From NCBI GenBank assembly GCA_938002655.1, contig CALLAC010000027.1, positions 1 through 47,422 of the forward strand: DNA of 47,422 bases. Direction: 5' to 3'. The notes beneath the pieces are model-generated. The model saw only the letters and a list, made by a program, of their open reading frames with translations. It ran no database searches and had not been told where the DNA came from. Position numbers and translations under genes: made by a program. The DNA comes from an uncultured Cytophagales bacterium (GTDB taxonomy: Bacteria; Bacteroidota; Bacteroidia; Cytophagales; Thermonemataceae). Below are positions 1-10,350 of this stretch, in pieces; the stretch's first letter is position 1; each line of letters begins with the position of its first letter.

Positions 1-294
1 TGAGGTTTGGAGACTAAAAGTTTTAAGACAATGAGAGCTCTTTGCCCCAAAACACTCTAACAAAGCTGTATTCTATTTTTTGCTTATTCAATCCGCCTGA
101 TTGATTTTGGGACTGCAAAGATAATGCATTCAAATAACTCATTCCAAATTTTTTTGAGAAAATATTTAATTTTTTTTTCAGAAATCTAAAAATCAAGTTT
201 TTGTAAAGTAAAAAAATCAAATTTTGTGATTGCCTTTTGTAACTCTGAACTTTTTGTAGAGATTTTTGTTATCTGATAAAACTAAAATTCTTGA

Positions 295-654
<360 letters not shown>

Positions 655-751
655 AAAAGATTCAACTGCTTAGGTTTAGTGTAGAAAAACAGAAAAAAAT
701 AGGAATTTAAGCATTTGGAGTCATCTATTTGAAAAGCACAGATAATTATTG

Positions 752-782
752 AAGCCACAAACTTGTTATTGTGGCTTTTTTG
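752..782 (+). terminator. Rho-independent terminator after ferredoxin gene
   Basis: The 7-bp stem GCCACAA/TTGTGGC (754-760 with 769-775) extends by two A-T pairs, has an 8-nt loop, and is followed by a T run. It lies about 100 nt after the ferredoxin stop codon. Confidence 0.8.
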
Positions 783-798
783 TTTGAACTTGAAACAC

Positions 799-806
799 TA
801 AATTTG
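799..806 (+). promoter_or_regulatory. Bacteroidota -7 element upstream of the tricorn-like gene
   Basis: TAAATTTG matches the Bacteroidota -7 consensus TAnnTTTG exactly, 36 nt before the ATG at 843. A TTTG lies 16 nt upstream (779-782), a little closer than the usual 19-21 nt. The -7 call is fair; the -33 assignment is uncertain. Confidence 0.55.
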
Positions 807-842
807 TCTTTGTTACGTTTCATAAACTAAACCTTTATAAGT

Positions 843-3800
843 ATGCTGAAAAAAATTTTTACCTTTCTATTTTCCTTCTCTGTTTTATTTTCTCAAGCAC
901 AAGAAAATCCGCTTTGGTTGCGTTATCCGGCTATTTCGCCTGATGGACAAACTATTGTGTTCAGCTATAAAGGCGATTTGTACCGAGTTCCTTCGGCTGG
1001 CGGGCTGGCTGTGCCAATTACTCTGCACGAAGCACATGATTTTATGCCTGTTTGGAGTAAAGACGGCCAATCTATTGCCTTTGCTTCTGACCGCTACGGC
1101 AATTTTGATGTATTCGTAATGCCTGCCATAGGAGGTGAAGCCAAAAGGCTTACCTTCCATTCGGCCAATGACTTTCCTACGGACTTTACACCCGATAATC
1201 AAAGAGTTATTTTTCAGAGTAACCGATTGCAAAGAGCCGAAAACAGGCAATTCCCACGTACCGAACAGCTCTACAGCGTTTCGGTAAATGGCGGACAAGC
1301 ACAAATGCTTCTTGACCTCAATGCTGAACACGCTCGATTCAACCCCGATGGCTCAATGATTGTATATCAAGATTGGAAAGGCTATGAAGATAAATGGCGA
1401 AAACATCATATTTCTTCGGTTACACGCGATATCTGGATTTACAATACCCACAAACAAAGCTATCAGAAAATTTCTACTTTTGAAGGCGAAGACCGCAACC
1501 CAATTTTTAGCCCCGATGGCAAAAGCGTCTATTTTTTAAGCGAGAAATCTGGTACTCTTAACATTTGGCAAACTGGGCTCAATGGCGAAAATCCTCAACA
1601 AATTACTACTTTTGAAAAACATCCTGTTCGTTTTCTTTCCCAAGCTAACAATGGGACATTCTGTTTTTCGTGGAATGGAGAAATTTATACCTTGCCAAGC
1701 GGCAGTCAAGCTCGTAAAGTACCTATCCAGATTGCTACCGATAGCCGCTTAAATACCGAACGTATTGTTCCTGTTTCAGGAGGCATCAGCGAAATGGCTC
1801 TTTCGCCCAATGGCAAAGAAGTTGCTTTTGTATTTCGTGGAGAAGTATTTGTGAGTGCCTTGCAAGGAGGCATTACCAAACGCATTACTAATACCCCCGA
1901 ACAAGAACGTTCTGTAAGTTTCAGCCCCGATGGACGGAGCCTTATCTATGCAGGCGAACGCAATGGCAGTTGGAATATCTACCAAAGCAGTATTGTTAGT
2001 AAGGATGAACCCTACTTTTTCTCAGCTACTTTGCTAAAAGAAGAAGCTCTCGTAGCCACTGATGCCGAAGAGTTTCAGCCTCAATACTCGCCCGATGGAA
2101 AAGAAATTGCCTACTTAGAAGAACGCACCACCCTGAAAGTCTATAACATTGCCAGCAAAAGCACACGCACCGTGCTGGCAGGTACTTACAATTATTCGTA
2201 TTCGGACGGAGACCAGCACTTTGATTGGTCACCTGATAGTCAGTATTTTTTGGTAACCTTTGTGCCCAAAGGAGGGCAAATTTTTATGGAAGAAATTGCT
2301 CTCGTAAAAGCAGACGGCAAAAGTGAGCCTATCAATCTTACACAAAGTGGCTATGACGATGGAACGCCTAAATGGGTAATGGATGGCAAAGCTATGATTT
2401 GGACCTCGGATAGAGACGGAATGAAAAACCATGCTTCATGGGGTGGCGAAAGAGATGTTTATGCAATGTTTTTTGATAAAGCCGCTTACGACCGCTTTTT
2501 ACTTTCCAAAGAAGAATTGGAAATTTTGAAAGAAAAAGAAAAGGAAGCCGAAAAAGAGAAAAAAGACAAAGAAACAACTTCGCAAGCCAAAAATAAACAA
2601 GATAGAAAAGACAAAACCGATAAAACTGAAAATGCTAAAAATCAGTGGGTGTTGGATTTGAATGATATTGAAAACCGCAAACTTCGTCTTACAATTCATT
2701 CTTCACGCCTTGCCGATGCATTACTTTCTAAAGATGGTGAAAAACTTTATTACTTGGCTCGTTTTGAAAAAGATAACGACCTTTGGGTAACAGACCTGCG
2801 TACCAAAGAAACCAAAATTCTCACCAAAAATGCTGGCAATAAAATGGAATTGAGCAAAGACGGCAAATTTTTGCTCACTTTGGCAGAAGGCAACATCTAC
2901 AAAATTGATTTGGAAAGTGGTAAAAAAGAACCTATCAGTATCAAAGCTGAAATGAACCTAAACTATGTGGCCGAAAAAAGCTATATTTTTGACCACGCTT
3001 GGCGACAAGTAGTTAAGAAGTTTTATGTAACAGACTTGCACAAAGTAGATTGGAAATTTTATTACAGAGAGTACAAACGCTTTTTGCCTCATATCAATAA
3101 CAACTACGATTTTTCGGAAATGCTCTCTGAATTACTCGGCGAACTGAATGCTTCGCATACAGGCTGTCGTTTCAATCCCAATTTTCCCAATGGTGATAAT
3201 ACAGCCTCATTAGGCGTATTTTATGACGATAGCTATCAAGGGAATGGCGTAAAAATTGCTGAAATTATCGCTAAAAGCCCCTTGGACAACGCCAAGTCGC
3301 GTATCAGGGCAGGAATGATTATTGAAAAAATTGATGGAGTAGAAATTAACCCTAATTCTGATTTTTATAGCTTGCTCAATCGAAAAGCAGGTAAAAATAC
3401 ACTTCTTTCAATATTTGACCCCAACACCAAACAACGTTTTGAAGAGGTAGTTAAGCCTATTTCGCGAAGCGAAGAAGCCGAACTCATCTACAAACGTTGG
3501 GTAGCTCGCCAAGCCCAAGAGGTTGAAAAACTTTCAGGTGGAAAAATAGGCTATGTACATGTGCGTGGAATGAATGACCCCAGTTACCGAACCGTAGTAG
3601 AAGATGCATTGGGCAAACATATAACCAAAGAAGCCCTTATCGTAGATACACGTTTCAATGGGGGAGGATGGCTACACGACGATTTGGCAACCTTTCTCAG
3701 CGGAAAAAAGTATATGACCATGATGCCTCGTGAACAAGCAATGGGCAAAGAACCTATGCGTAAATGGTCTAAACCTTCGGTAGTACTCATGAGCGAAGGC

Positions 3801-4097
3801 AACTACTCTGATGCTCACATGTTTCCTGTTGCTTACAAAGCCTACCAAATTGGCAAAACAATTGGTATGCCTGTACCTGGCACAGGAACAGCCGTCTGGT
3901 GGGAAACCCAAATAGACAACACGCTCGTATTTGGTATTCCGCAGGTGGGAATGGTAGATAATCAAGGGAAATATATGGAAAACAACCAATTAGAGCCAGA
4001 TATTAAAATCGCCAACGACCCCGCCCAACTGCTCAAAGGCAAAGACCAACAATTGGAACGTGCCGTAAAAGAACTTTTAGAAATTATCGCTAAATAA
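843..4097 (+). CDS. Secreted tricorn-like protease (PD40 propeller, PDZ, S41 peptidase)
   Basis: This 1084-residue protein has a signal peptide ending near SQAQE. Residues about 30-530 carry repeated SPDG-type PD40/TolB propeller blades (AISPDGQTIVF, FSPDGKSVYF, YSPDGKEIAY). Residues about 560-605 are a Lys/Glu-rich low-complexity linker. A second propeller-like part, a PDZ domain (about 790-880) and an S41/tricorn-type peptidase domain (about 890-1060) follow. The Ser-His pair NASHTG (S771-H772) and the nucleophile candidate S989 in NYSDAHMFP fit the tricorn active-site layout. Because of the signal peptide it should act in the periplasm or outside the cell, unlike archaeal cytosolic tricorn, and probably degrades oligopeptides. 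It is followed after 34 nt by a second secreted protease, likely in the same transcript. Confidence 0.88.
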   Translation: MLKKIFTFLFSFSVLFSQAQENPLWLRYPAISPDGQTIVFSYKGDLYRVPSAGGLAVPITLHEAHDFMPVWSKDGQSIAFASDRYGNFDVFVMPAIGGEAKRLTFHSANDFPTDFTPDNQRVIFQSNRLQRAENRQFPRTEQLYSVSVNGGQAQMLLDLNAEHARFNPDGSMIVYQDWKGYEDKWRKHHISSVTRDIWIYNTHKQSYQKISTFEGEDRNPIFSPDGKSVYFLSEKSGTLNIWQTGLNGENPQQITTFEKHPVRFLSQANNGTFCFSWNGEIYTLPSGSQARKVPIQIATDSRLNTERIVPVSGGISEMALSPNGKEVAFVFRGEVFVSALQGGITKRITNTPEQERSVSFSPDGRSLIYAGERNGSWNIYQSSIVSKDEPYFFSATLLKEEALVATDAEEFQPQYSPDGKEIAYLEERTTLKVYNIASKSTRTVLAGTYNYSYSDGDQHFDWSPDSQYFLVTFVPKGGQIFMEEIALVKADGKSEPINLTQSGYDDGTPKWVMDGKAMIWTSDRDGMKNHASWGGERDVYAMFFDKAAYDRFLLSKEELEILKEKEKEAEKEKKDKETTSQAKNKQDRKDKTDKTENAKNQWVLDLNDIENRKLRLTIHSSRLADALLSKDGEKLYYLARFEKDNDLWVTDLRTKETKILTKNAGNKMELSKDGKFLLTLAEGNIYKIDLESGKKEPISIKAEMNLNYVAEKSYIFDHAWRQVVKKFYVTDLHKVDWKFYYREYKRFLPHINNNYDFSEMLSELLGELNASHTGCRFNPNFPNGDNTASLGVFYDDSYQGNGVKIAEIIAKSPLDNAKSRIRAGMIIEKIDGVEINPNSDFYSLLNRKAGKNTLLSIFDPNTKQRFEEVVKPISRSEEAELIYKRWVARQAQEVEKLSGGKIGYVHVRGMNDPSYRTVVEDALGKHITKEALIVDTRFNGGGWLHDDLATFLSGKKYMTMMPREQAMGKEPMRKWSKPSVVLMSEGNYSDAHMFPVAYKAYQIGKTIGMPVPGTGTAVWWETQIDNTLVFGIPQVGMVDNQGKYMENNQLEPDIKIANDPAQLLKGKDQQLERAVKELLEIIAK

Positions 4098-4131
4098 AGT
4101 ATCCTTGTAAACAAACTCAATTTGTAATCGT

Positions 4132-6741
4132 ATGAAATATCTCTCTTTGTTGCTCGTAGTAGCTACCTTACTATCAGTTTCTGATGTAGAAGCCCAAAAA
4201 CGCAAAAAGAAAAAAGAGAAAGCTAAAAAAGAAGCAGATACTCCAACTGCTAATCCACAAAATCAGCCTAAAACAATTGCCTCTATCATTAGTAAGTGTA
4301 AAGCCTACCCTGGCCTTTTCAATTTGTATCAAGATGAAAAAGAAGGCACCGTGTATATGCTTATCAAAAAAGACCAGTTGGATAAAGAGTACATTTATTT
4401 CAGCCATACCATCGATGGCGTTTTGGAAGGCGGACATTTCAGGGGAAGTTTCAGAGATAACAAAGTTTTTACTATCAAGCGTTATTTTGAAAAAATTGAA
4501 TTTATCACACTCAATACCGCTTATTATTTCGACCCCAACAACGCTCTTTCCAAAGCCAAAGATGCCAACATCAGCAATGCCGTAATGATTGCTGAAAAAA
4601 TTGAAGCCGAAGACAAAGATAAAGGCGAAATACTCATCAAAGCTGAAAAAGTGTTCTTAGCAGAAGAGTTTTCTCCTATAAAGCCTAATTATCCGCCTAC
4701 TTATCAAGGGTTTAGAGTAGGAAATTTGAGTAAAGACAAAACCAAATATGCCGCCATCAAAAATTATCCTAAAAACACAGATGTAGTTGTAGAATATACC
4801 TTCGATAACCCTTCACCTCAAGGAACAACCAGCAGTGCCGTAGCTGATGCCCGTTTCATTACGATTAAGTCTCAACATAGCCTGATAGAAATGCCTCAAA
4901 ATGATTTCATCCCTACGCTTGATGACCCCCGTGTAGGCTATTTTACTACCCAAGTAACCGACCTGACAGGTACTACTTCTACAAATTACAGAGATTTAGT
5001 ACATAAATGGCATTTGAAAAAGAAAAACCCCACCGCCGCCCTTTCCGAACCTGTTGAACCTATTGTATTTTGGATTGAAAAAACAACTCCCTTAGAGTTT
5101 CGTGAAACTATCATGAAAGCTGGTTTGGCTTGGAACGAAGCCTTTGAAAAAGCTGGCTTCAAAAATGCTATTCAAATCCGAATTCAGCCTGATACTGCTA
5201 CTTGGGATGCAGGCGATATCCGCTATAATGTATTACGATGGACTTCCTCGCCACAACCTCCTTTTGGTGGGTATGGTCCCTCCTTTGTCAATCCTCGTAC
5301 AGGGCAAATCTTAGGTGCCGATATCATGCTGGAATACACCTATATTCTCAATGCTATGCGTAACGACAAAATTTTTGAAACCACAGCCATTTCCAACAAT
5401 CTTTTAGAAGCAGAGCAAGAATTTATTCGTTATCATAAAAATCACGCTCATTTCTGTACACTGGGATATCACTTGCAGGTACATAATATTTTTGGGCATA
5501 CCGCCTTGGATCTTCTGGGTGCTGATGAAACCCAAAAGAAAAAATATATTGAAGAAACACTCTATTACCTTATTTTACACGAAATGGGACATACCTTGGG
5601 CTTAAATCACAATATGAAAGCTACCCAACTGCATAGCCCCGAAAACTTACACAATGAAGAACTCACTCGTCGTGTAGGTTTGCAAGGCTCAGTAATGGAT
5701 TACCCTTTACCCAATATTGCCTCCGACAGAAGCAAACAAGGACAGTACTTTACTACCAAGCCCGGTCCTTATGATATCTGGGCTATCGAATTTGCCTATG
5801 GTACATTAGAAAACCCACAAGCCGAAAAAGAACGCTTGGAAAAGTTACTTGCACGCTCAACCGAACCTGAACTCGCCTTTGGCAACGATGCCGATGATAT
5901 GCGTAGCTCATTCAGTGGTATTGACCCCCGCGTAATGATTTTTGACCACTCTTCTGATATGATTAGCTATGGTACAGATAGAATAAAGCTGATAAATGAA
6001 ATGCTCAAAAAGCTCAAAGAAGAGTACATCAAAAGCAATCCTAATCGCTCTTATGATGAGCTTTTGGTTCGCTATTTAGCACTTACAGGGCAAAAATTTA
6101 ACGCTGCCAATGCAATTTCTCGCTATATTGGTGGTATTTATGTAGATAGAGCTTTTATCGGGCAAAAAGGAGCTACCCAACCTTTTACGCCTGTATCTGC
6201 TCAAGAACAAAAAAGAGCAATGAAAGCCCTCACCGATTACGTCTTTGCCCCCCAAGCAATGAAAGCCCCTTCAGACTTGTACAACTATCTGCAACAACAA
6301 CGCAGAGGTTTCAACTTCTTTGGACGTGGCGAAGACCCCCGTATCAACGAAAGAGTGCTTTCTATGCATGCAAGTATCCTGACCCATCTTTTAAGCCCGG
6401 TTACTCAGCAACGTATCCTCAATGCAGAGCATTATGGCAATAACTACAAACTCGCTGATATGATGAATGAGCTAACCGATGCTATTTTCAAAGCCGATTT
6501 GAATACCTCAGTAAATACTTTCCGTCAAAATTTGCAAATAGAATATGTAGGCAGACTAATTGCCATGGCAGGTTTAGGCAATAGCCCCTCGGTATATGTG
6601 TATCCTGCACAATCGGTGGCTTTGTATCAGCTCAATCAGATTCGCCGAATGCTCAAAAATAATCTTGCAGGCGATACTGCTACCAAAGCTCACCGAGAGC
6701 ATATCGTTTATAGAATTGAAAAAGCTCTCAGCGGCAAATAA
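4132..6741 (+). CDS. Secreted zinc metalloprotease, DUF5117/DUF5118 type
   Basis: This 869-residue protein begins with a signal peptide (MKYLSLLLVVATLLS...EAQ) and a very basic stretch (KRKKKKEKAKKE). The zinc-binding signature HEMGHTLGLNHN (H483, E484, H487, H493) is the extended metzincin HExxHxxGxxH motif, and SVMDYP with M522 supplies the likely Met-turn. The flanking DUF5117 and DUF5118 regions place it in the large Bacteroidota zinc-dependent metalloprotease family. It probably works in the periplasm or at the outer surface, and is likely co-transcribed with the tricorn-like protease 34 nt upstream. A strong terminator follows at 6741. Substrate unknown. Confidence 0.9.
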   Translation: MKYLSLLLVVATLLSVSDVEAQKRKKKKEKAKKEADTPTANPQNQPKTIASIISKCKAYPGLFNLYQDEKEGTVYMLIKKDQLDKEYIYFSHTIDGVLEGGHFRGSFRDNKVFTIKRYFEKIEFITLNTAYYFDPNNALSKAKDANISNAVMIAEKIEAEDKDKGEILIKAEKVFLAEEFSPIKPNYPPTYQGFRVGNLSKDKTKYAAIKNYPKNTDVVVEYTFDNPSPQGTTSSAVADARFITIKSQHSLIEMPQNDFIPTLDDPRVGYFTTQVTDLTGTTSTNYRDLVHKWHLKKKNPTAALSEPVEPIVFWIEKTTPLEFRETIMKAGLAWNEAFEKAGFKNAIQIRIQPDTATWDAGDIRYNVLRWTSSPQPPFGGYGPSFVNPRTGQILGADIMLEYTYILNAMRNDKIFETTAISNNLLEAEQEFIRYHKNHAHFCTLGYHLQVHNIFGHTALDLLGADETQKKKYIEETLYYLILHEMGHTLGLNHNMKATQLHSPENLHNEELTRRVGLQGSVMDYPLPNIASDRSKQGQYFTTKPGPYDIWAIEFAYGTLENPQAEKERLEKLLARSTEPELAFGNDADDMRSSFSGIDPRVMIFDHSSDMISYGTDRIKLINEMLKKLKEEYIKSNPNRSYDELLVRYLALTGQKFNAANAISRYIGGIYVDRAFIGQKGATQPFTPVSAQEQKRAMKALTDYVFAPQAMKAPSDLYNYLQQQRRGFNFFGRGEDPRINERVLSMHASILTHLLSPVTQQRILNAEHYGNNYKLADMMNELTDAIFKADLNTSVNTFRQNLQIEYVGRLIAMAGLGNSPSVYVYPAQSVALYQLNQIRRMLKNNLAGDTATKAHREHIVYRIEKALSGK

Positions 6742-6787
6742 AACTTCCCAAAACTTTCCAAAAATCATAACTTTTGGGAAGTTTTTT
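6741..6787 (+). terminator. Rho-independent terminator of the two-protease unit
   Basis: A 12-bp perfect stem (AACTTCCCAAAA at 6742-6753 with TTTTGGGAAGTT at 6772-6783) is followed by T residues and starts at the stop codon of the metalloprotease gene. Confidence 0.85.
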
Positions 6788-6839
6788 CGTTTTATACCAA
6801 GATTTGCAAAATCGACAAAAACTACAATGTAATTTTTTT

Positions 6840-7688
6840 ATGAAAAAGTTTTTTGCTTTTTGGACTTTACTTATTTGGAGCAAAATCGTTTTTGCACAAG
6901 AATTACCCCAAGCCAGTCCTATTTGCAAAATTGAGCAAAGAATAGGGCTTACAGATGTTGGTATTCATTATTCACGCCCAAGCGTCAAAGAACGCACTAT
7001 TTGGGGCAATCTAGTTCCCTACAATACACTTTGGCGTACAGGTGCCAACGCTTGCACAGTAATTTCTTTTTCGGATAATGTGGTACTAGCAAATCAGCAT
7101 ATTCCCGCAGGAGAGTATTCTATTTTTACCATTCCTACACAAGATGAATGGACTTTTATCTTGAACAAAAATACCAAACTCTGGGGTACTGATGGCTATA
7201 AATCTGATGATGATTTGGTGAGAATAAAGGTAAAACCCGATACGAATGCCCCCTTTACCGAAACAATGACTTTCTTTTTTGATAACATCAAAGTAGATGC
7301 CGCCGACCTTGTCTTTGCTTGGGATAGATTACGCTTTTCGCTGAAAATTAGTGTAGATACCGATACCAAAGCCCTTGCAAACATCAGAAAAGCAGTCAGC
7401 GAAGCAGAAAATATCCATCACACCTACAACTCTTCGGCTACCTACCTGTTAGATAGCAACAAGGAACTTCTCCAAGCCTTAGAATGGGCAAAAAAGTCAG
7501 TAGCTATGAAAGAAACTTACTGGAATACTTACACACTTTCGCGAGCCTATGCCGCCAATAAGCTCTACAAAGAAGCTATCGCTATGGCAGAAAAATCCTT
7601 GAAACTTGCACAAAATGCCAAAATAGATGCTTATGTAAAAATGAACCAAAAAAACCTCGAAGATTGGAAAAAGCAAAAGATGAAATAA
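6840..7688 (+). CDS. DUF2911 protein with C-terminal TPR-like repeats, secreted
   Basis: The chosen start gives 282 residues beginning MKKFFAFWTLLIWSKIVFAQ, a clear signal peptide. An upstream in-frame ATG at 6774 lies inside the preceding terminator region and is unlikely. Residues about 25-170 match the DUF2911 pattern (HYSRPSVKERTIWGNLVPYNTLWRTGANACT, quoted only in part by its PYNTLWRTGAN core), a beta-rich domain common in Bacteroidota. Residues about 190-280 are helical with TPR-like A-(x)3-Y spacing (AYAANKLYKEAIAMAEKSL). Enzymatic function is unknown. It sits between a terminator and the converging trmB gene. Confidence 0.8.
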   Translation: MKKFFAFWTLLIWSKIVFAQELPQASPICKIEQRIGLTDVGIHYSRPSVKERTIWGNLVPYNTLWRTGANACTVISFSDNVVLANQHIPAGEYSIFTIPTQDEWTFILNKNTKLWGTDGYKSDDDLVRIKVKPDTNAPFTETMTFFFDNIKVDAADLVFAWDRLRFSLKISVDTDTKALANIRKAVSEAENIHHTYNSSATYLLDSNKELLQALEWAKKSVAMKETYWNTYTLSRAYAANKLYKEAIAMAEKSLKLAQNAKIDAYVKMNQKNLEDWKKQKMK

Positions 7689-7716
7689 TCTTCTGGGGCA
7701 GAAAAAGTATCTTATT

Positions 7717-8373
7717 TTAAGCAAATTGAAACTTCAAGTATTTAATTTTTTCGCCTTCTTGCTCAAAGAGTAGCTCGTATTTGGTCTTGATACCGAAATG
7801 CTCTTTGGCATATTCCGAAGCATATAAATCTGTTGTGAAATGTAAGTTCTTGATTTTTTGCTCTTGCAAAACTTCCAAAGTGTATTCGAAAAGACCTGTA
7901 TTATCAGTTTTCAGGTGCAACCAGCCTTCTTTTTGTAATAAATTGCGATATATCTGCAAGAAACGAGGGTGCGTGAGCCTTCGCCGAGCATCTGCTTCTT
8001 TGGGACGTGGGTCAGGGTGAATAAGCCAAATTTCTGCTATTTCTTGCGGAGCAAAAAAGTTTTCAAGGTTTTGTATGTAAGTTCTCAAAAAGCCAACATT
8101 ATTCAAATTCTCTTTCAATGCCTCCTGGCTACCTTTCCACAACCTTGCACCCTTGATATCTACCCCGACAAAGTTTTTATTGGGAAAAATTTTTGCCATT
8201 CCAACCGAATATTCGCCTCTGCCACAAGCCAGTTCCAGCACTATCGGATTATTATTTTTGAAAAAATCGCTATGCCATTTACCTTTACAGGCTTCATAAA
8301 AAGGCTTTCCTGCTTCTACTACATTCCAACTCTGCTGATTTTGTGCAAAACGCTCTAATTTTTTTCTGCCCAT
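7717..8373 (-). CDS. trmB: tRNA (guanine-N7-)-methyltransferase
   Basis: TrmB methylates G46 in the variable loop of tRNAs using S-adenosylmethionine. The 218-residue protein shows the SAM-binding motif ELACGRGEYSVGMA, the following acidic residue in VGVDIKGAR, and the family-specific segment IHPDPRPKEADARRRL near residue 130, equivalent to the FPDPWPKxRHxKRRL block of TrmB. The length is close to the usual 210-240 residues. The gene converges with the DUF2911 gene and is divergent from the M23 peptidase gene. Confidence 0.94.
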   Translation of the reverse strand: MGRKKLERFAQNQQSWNVVEAGKPFYEACKGKWHSDFFKNNNPIVLELACGRGEYSVGMAKIFPNKNFVGVDIKGARLWKGSQEALKENLNNVGFLRTYIQNLENFFAPQEIAEIWLIHPDPRPKEADARRRLTHPRFLQIYRNLLQKEGWLHLKTDNTGLFEYTLEVLQEQKIKNLHFTTDLYASEYAKEHFGIKTKYELLFEQEGEKIKYLKFQFA

Positions 8374-8385
8374 TGTTTTCTGAAA

Positions 8386-8417
8386 TTTGTTTTTTGCCTT
8401 GCAAAACTGTAAATTTG
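8386..8417 (+). promoter_or_regulatory. Bacteroidota promoter of the M23 peptidase gene
   Basis: TTTG (8386-8389), 20 nt, then TAAATTTG (8410-8417), an exact TAnnTTTG. Transcription would begin near 8424, which makes the ATG at 8438 the start rather than an in-frame ATG at 8387 that lies within the promoter. Confidence 0.75.
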
Positions 8418-8437
8418 TTTATCATTCATCAAAAATT

Positions 8438-10342
8438 ATGTCCGACCTTCTTCTCAGATACGTACATACTTCATTATCAACGTTATTTTTCTTATTAGGA
8501 TTGCAACTTCGAATAGTAGCCCAAAAACCTTCTTATTCTTTTCCTGTGAAGCCAGATGATAGCACTTACTCGCAAATTATTCTTTCGGGCAATGTAGGTG
8601 AAATTCGTCCTAATCATTTTCATTGCGGCTTAGATGTAGTAGGCGAAGATTATGAGCCTATTTATAGCATTTACAAAGGCTACGTAAGCCGTATCAAAGT
8701 TTCTTCTTATGGCTATGGTAATGTGGTGTATATCACACATCCCGAAACCGACCACGTAAGTGTATACGCCCACCTGATTGATTTTAGCCCTAAAATTCGC
8801 AAATACGTACGCCAAAAGCAATACGAACAAGAAAGTTTTGAAGTAGAACTTTTCCCTCATCCCGAAGAGTTGCCCATAGAACCCAAAGAAACCATAGGTT
8901 ATATGGGCAATACAGGCAATTCTTTCGGTACACACCTGCATTTTGAAATTCGTACTATTGCCGATTTTGTACTGAACCCCCAAGATTTTTTCGCTGTGCA
9001 AAAATACGATAAAATACCTCCTCGCCTACTGAAGGTTGCTGTTTCCCCTCTTTCGCCCGAAAGTAGAGTAAACGAGAAATTTCAAACGCAAATTTTTACA
9101 CCTATTCCTTCGGCAAAAGGCTGGAAAATCGCTCAAAAAATTAAATGCTATGGATTAGTTGGCATCGAAGGATTGACTTGGGACGTTGTAAATGGCTCTA
9201 AAAGCAGTTTTGCAACCTCTAAAGTACGGATGCGTCTAAACGGAAAAGAAATTTTTTCTTTCCATATCTCCAATTTTCCTATTTACGAAATTTATGCCCT
9301 CAATTTGCATATCAATTATCCTTTGTTTTTACAAACTCGTTCTGCTTTTCAGCGGTTTTACCAAGTAGATGGTAACCGACTAGGTATTTACCAGGGCAAT
9401 GGGAAAATTTTCGTAGAAGATAGAAAAACCTATAACGTAGAAGTAGATTTGGAAGATACTAACGGCAACAGCCGTACATTAGAACTAACACTACAAGGTA
9501 AAAAACCCGATTTTCATGAAACTGATGAACTACTTGCCACAGATATTTTGAGCTATGATATTGCCGAAAATACCCTCGTTGTTCGTGGCAAATACTTAAT
9601 GAAACCCAAAGCCGAAGGTTCTATTGAACTTATTTTCCAAGATGGGAAAAGCCTGAAAATTCCGCTTGCTTACATTGAAAAAGGTAAAGAAGCCATTTTC
9701 TTGTACGACTTACGAAAGGGTTTGCCTAAACTTATTCGCTCTCAAAATATTGAAATACCTTTCCGTAAACAAATTGTTTTCCCTAAACGAAATACCCTTT
9801 TTGAAAATGAATTTATGCGGGTTTACTTCCCAAATGGCACGCTTGCCGATACGGCTTATTTAGATTTTTCAGCGAAAACAACCTATTTCTACATTGGTAA
9901 AATTGCTGAACCACTCGTTTGGGATGCAGAAATTACCTATCATCATCAAAAAAACAATGTCGGCAGTGTGCTTGACCTCACGAAAATGTTTATCAGACAT
10001 AGCAGAGGCAAGGAATTTTTAGAAAATCTTAACGATAGCACTTTTACCATACGTACAAGCTACCTTGCAGGCGATTTTAGATTTCTACAAGACACAACTC
10101 CTCCTACTATCAAATTGCTCCGCAAAACTTCTGAAAAATTGATTTTCCACATTTCAGATGATGCTTCGGGCATTTCGCATTTCAAAGCCTACCTGAACGG
10201 CAAATTCTTACTGATGGAATACGAGCACAAAAGTGCTACCCTATGGACAGAAAACCACCGTACCGAAGCCCTCACAGGTGAATTTGAACTAAAAGTTTGG
10301 GATAAAATGGGAAATATGCAAGTGTGGAAAATGATTTTGTAA
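8438..10342 (+). CDS. Secreted M23 (LytM) peptidase
   Basis: The start at 8438 gives 634 residues. The N-terminal hydrophobic segment LSTLFFLLGLQLRIVAQ is a signal peptide. The M23 zinc site is complete: HxxxD as H62-D66 in NHFHCGLDV, and HxH as H166/H168 in THLHFE. Such enzymes cut peptide cross-links in peptidoglycan or act on cell-wall-associated peptides. An insertion of about 45 residues splits the peptidase core between GYGNVVYITHP and IGYMGNTGNS. The remaining 430 residues look beta-rich (Ig-like) and have no motif I recognise. It has its own promoter and ends at a strong hairpin at 10351. Confidence 0.88.
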   Translation: MSDLLLRYVHTSLSTLFFLLGLQLRIVAQKPSYSFPVKPDDSTYSQIILSGNVGEIRPNHFHCGLDVVGEDYEPIYSIYKGYVSRIKVSSYGYGNVVYITHPETDHVSVYAHLIDFSPKIRKYVRQKQYEQESFEVELFPHPEELPIEPKETIGYMGNTGNSFGTHLHFEIRTIADFVLNPQDFFAVQKYDKIPPRLLKVAVSPLSPESRVNEKFQTQIFTPIPSAKGWKIAQKIKCYGLVGIEGLTWDVVNGSKSSFATSKVRMRLNGKEIFSFHISNFPIYEIYALNLHINYPLFLQTRSAFQRFYQVDGNRLGIYQGNGKIFVEDRKTYNVEVDLEDTNGNSRTLELTLQGKKPDFHETDELLATDILSYDIAENTLVVRGKYLMKPKAEGSIELIFQDGKSLKIPLAYIEKGKEAIFLYDLRKGLPKLIRSQNIEIPFRKQIVFPKRNTLFENEFMRVYFPNGTLADTAYLDFSAKTTYFYIGKIAEPLVWDAEITYHHQKNNVGSVLDLTKMFIRHSRGKEFLENLNDSTFTIRTSYLAGDFRFLQDTTPPTIKLLRKTSEKLIFHISDDASGISHFKAYLNGKFLLMEYEHKSATLWTENHRTEALTGEFELKVWDKMGNMQVWKMIL

Positions 10343-10350
10343 TTGAGAGT

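Noticed and set aside
23-220. A 65-codon minus-strand frame at the left edge
   Set aside because: It is Lys/Phe/Asn-rich, has no recognisable motif, and looks like a chance frame in AT-rich intergenic DNA upstream of the ferredoxin gene.
885-1331. A 148-codon minus-strand frame
   Set aside because: It lies entirely antisense to the tricorn-like protease, whose PD40 motifs are unmistakable.
3672-3989. A 105-codon minus-strand frame
   Set aside because: Antisense to the peptidase domain of the tricorn-like gene; no independent motif.
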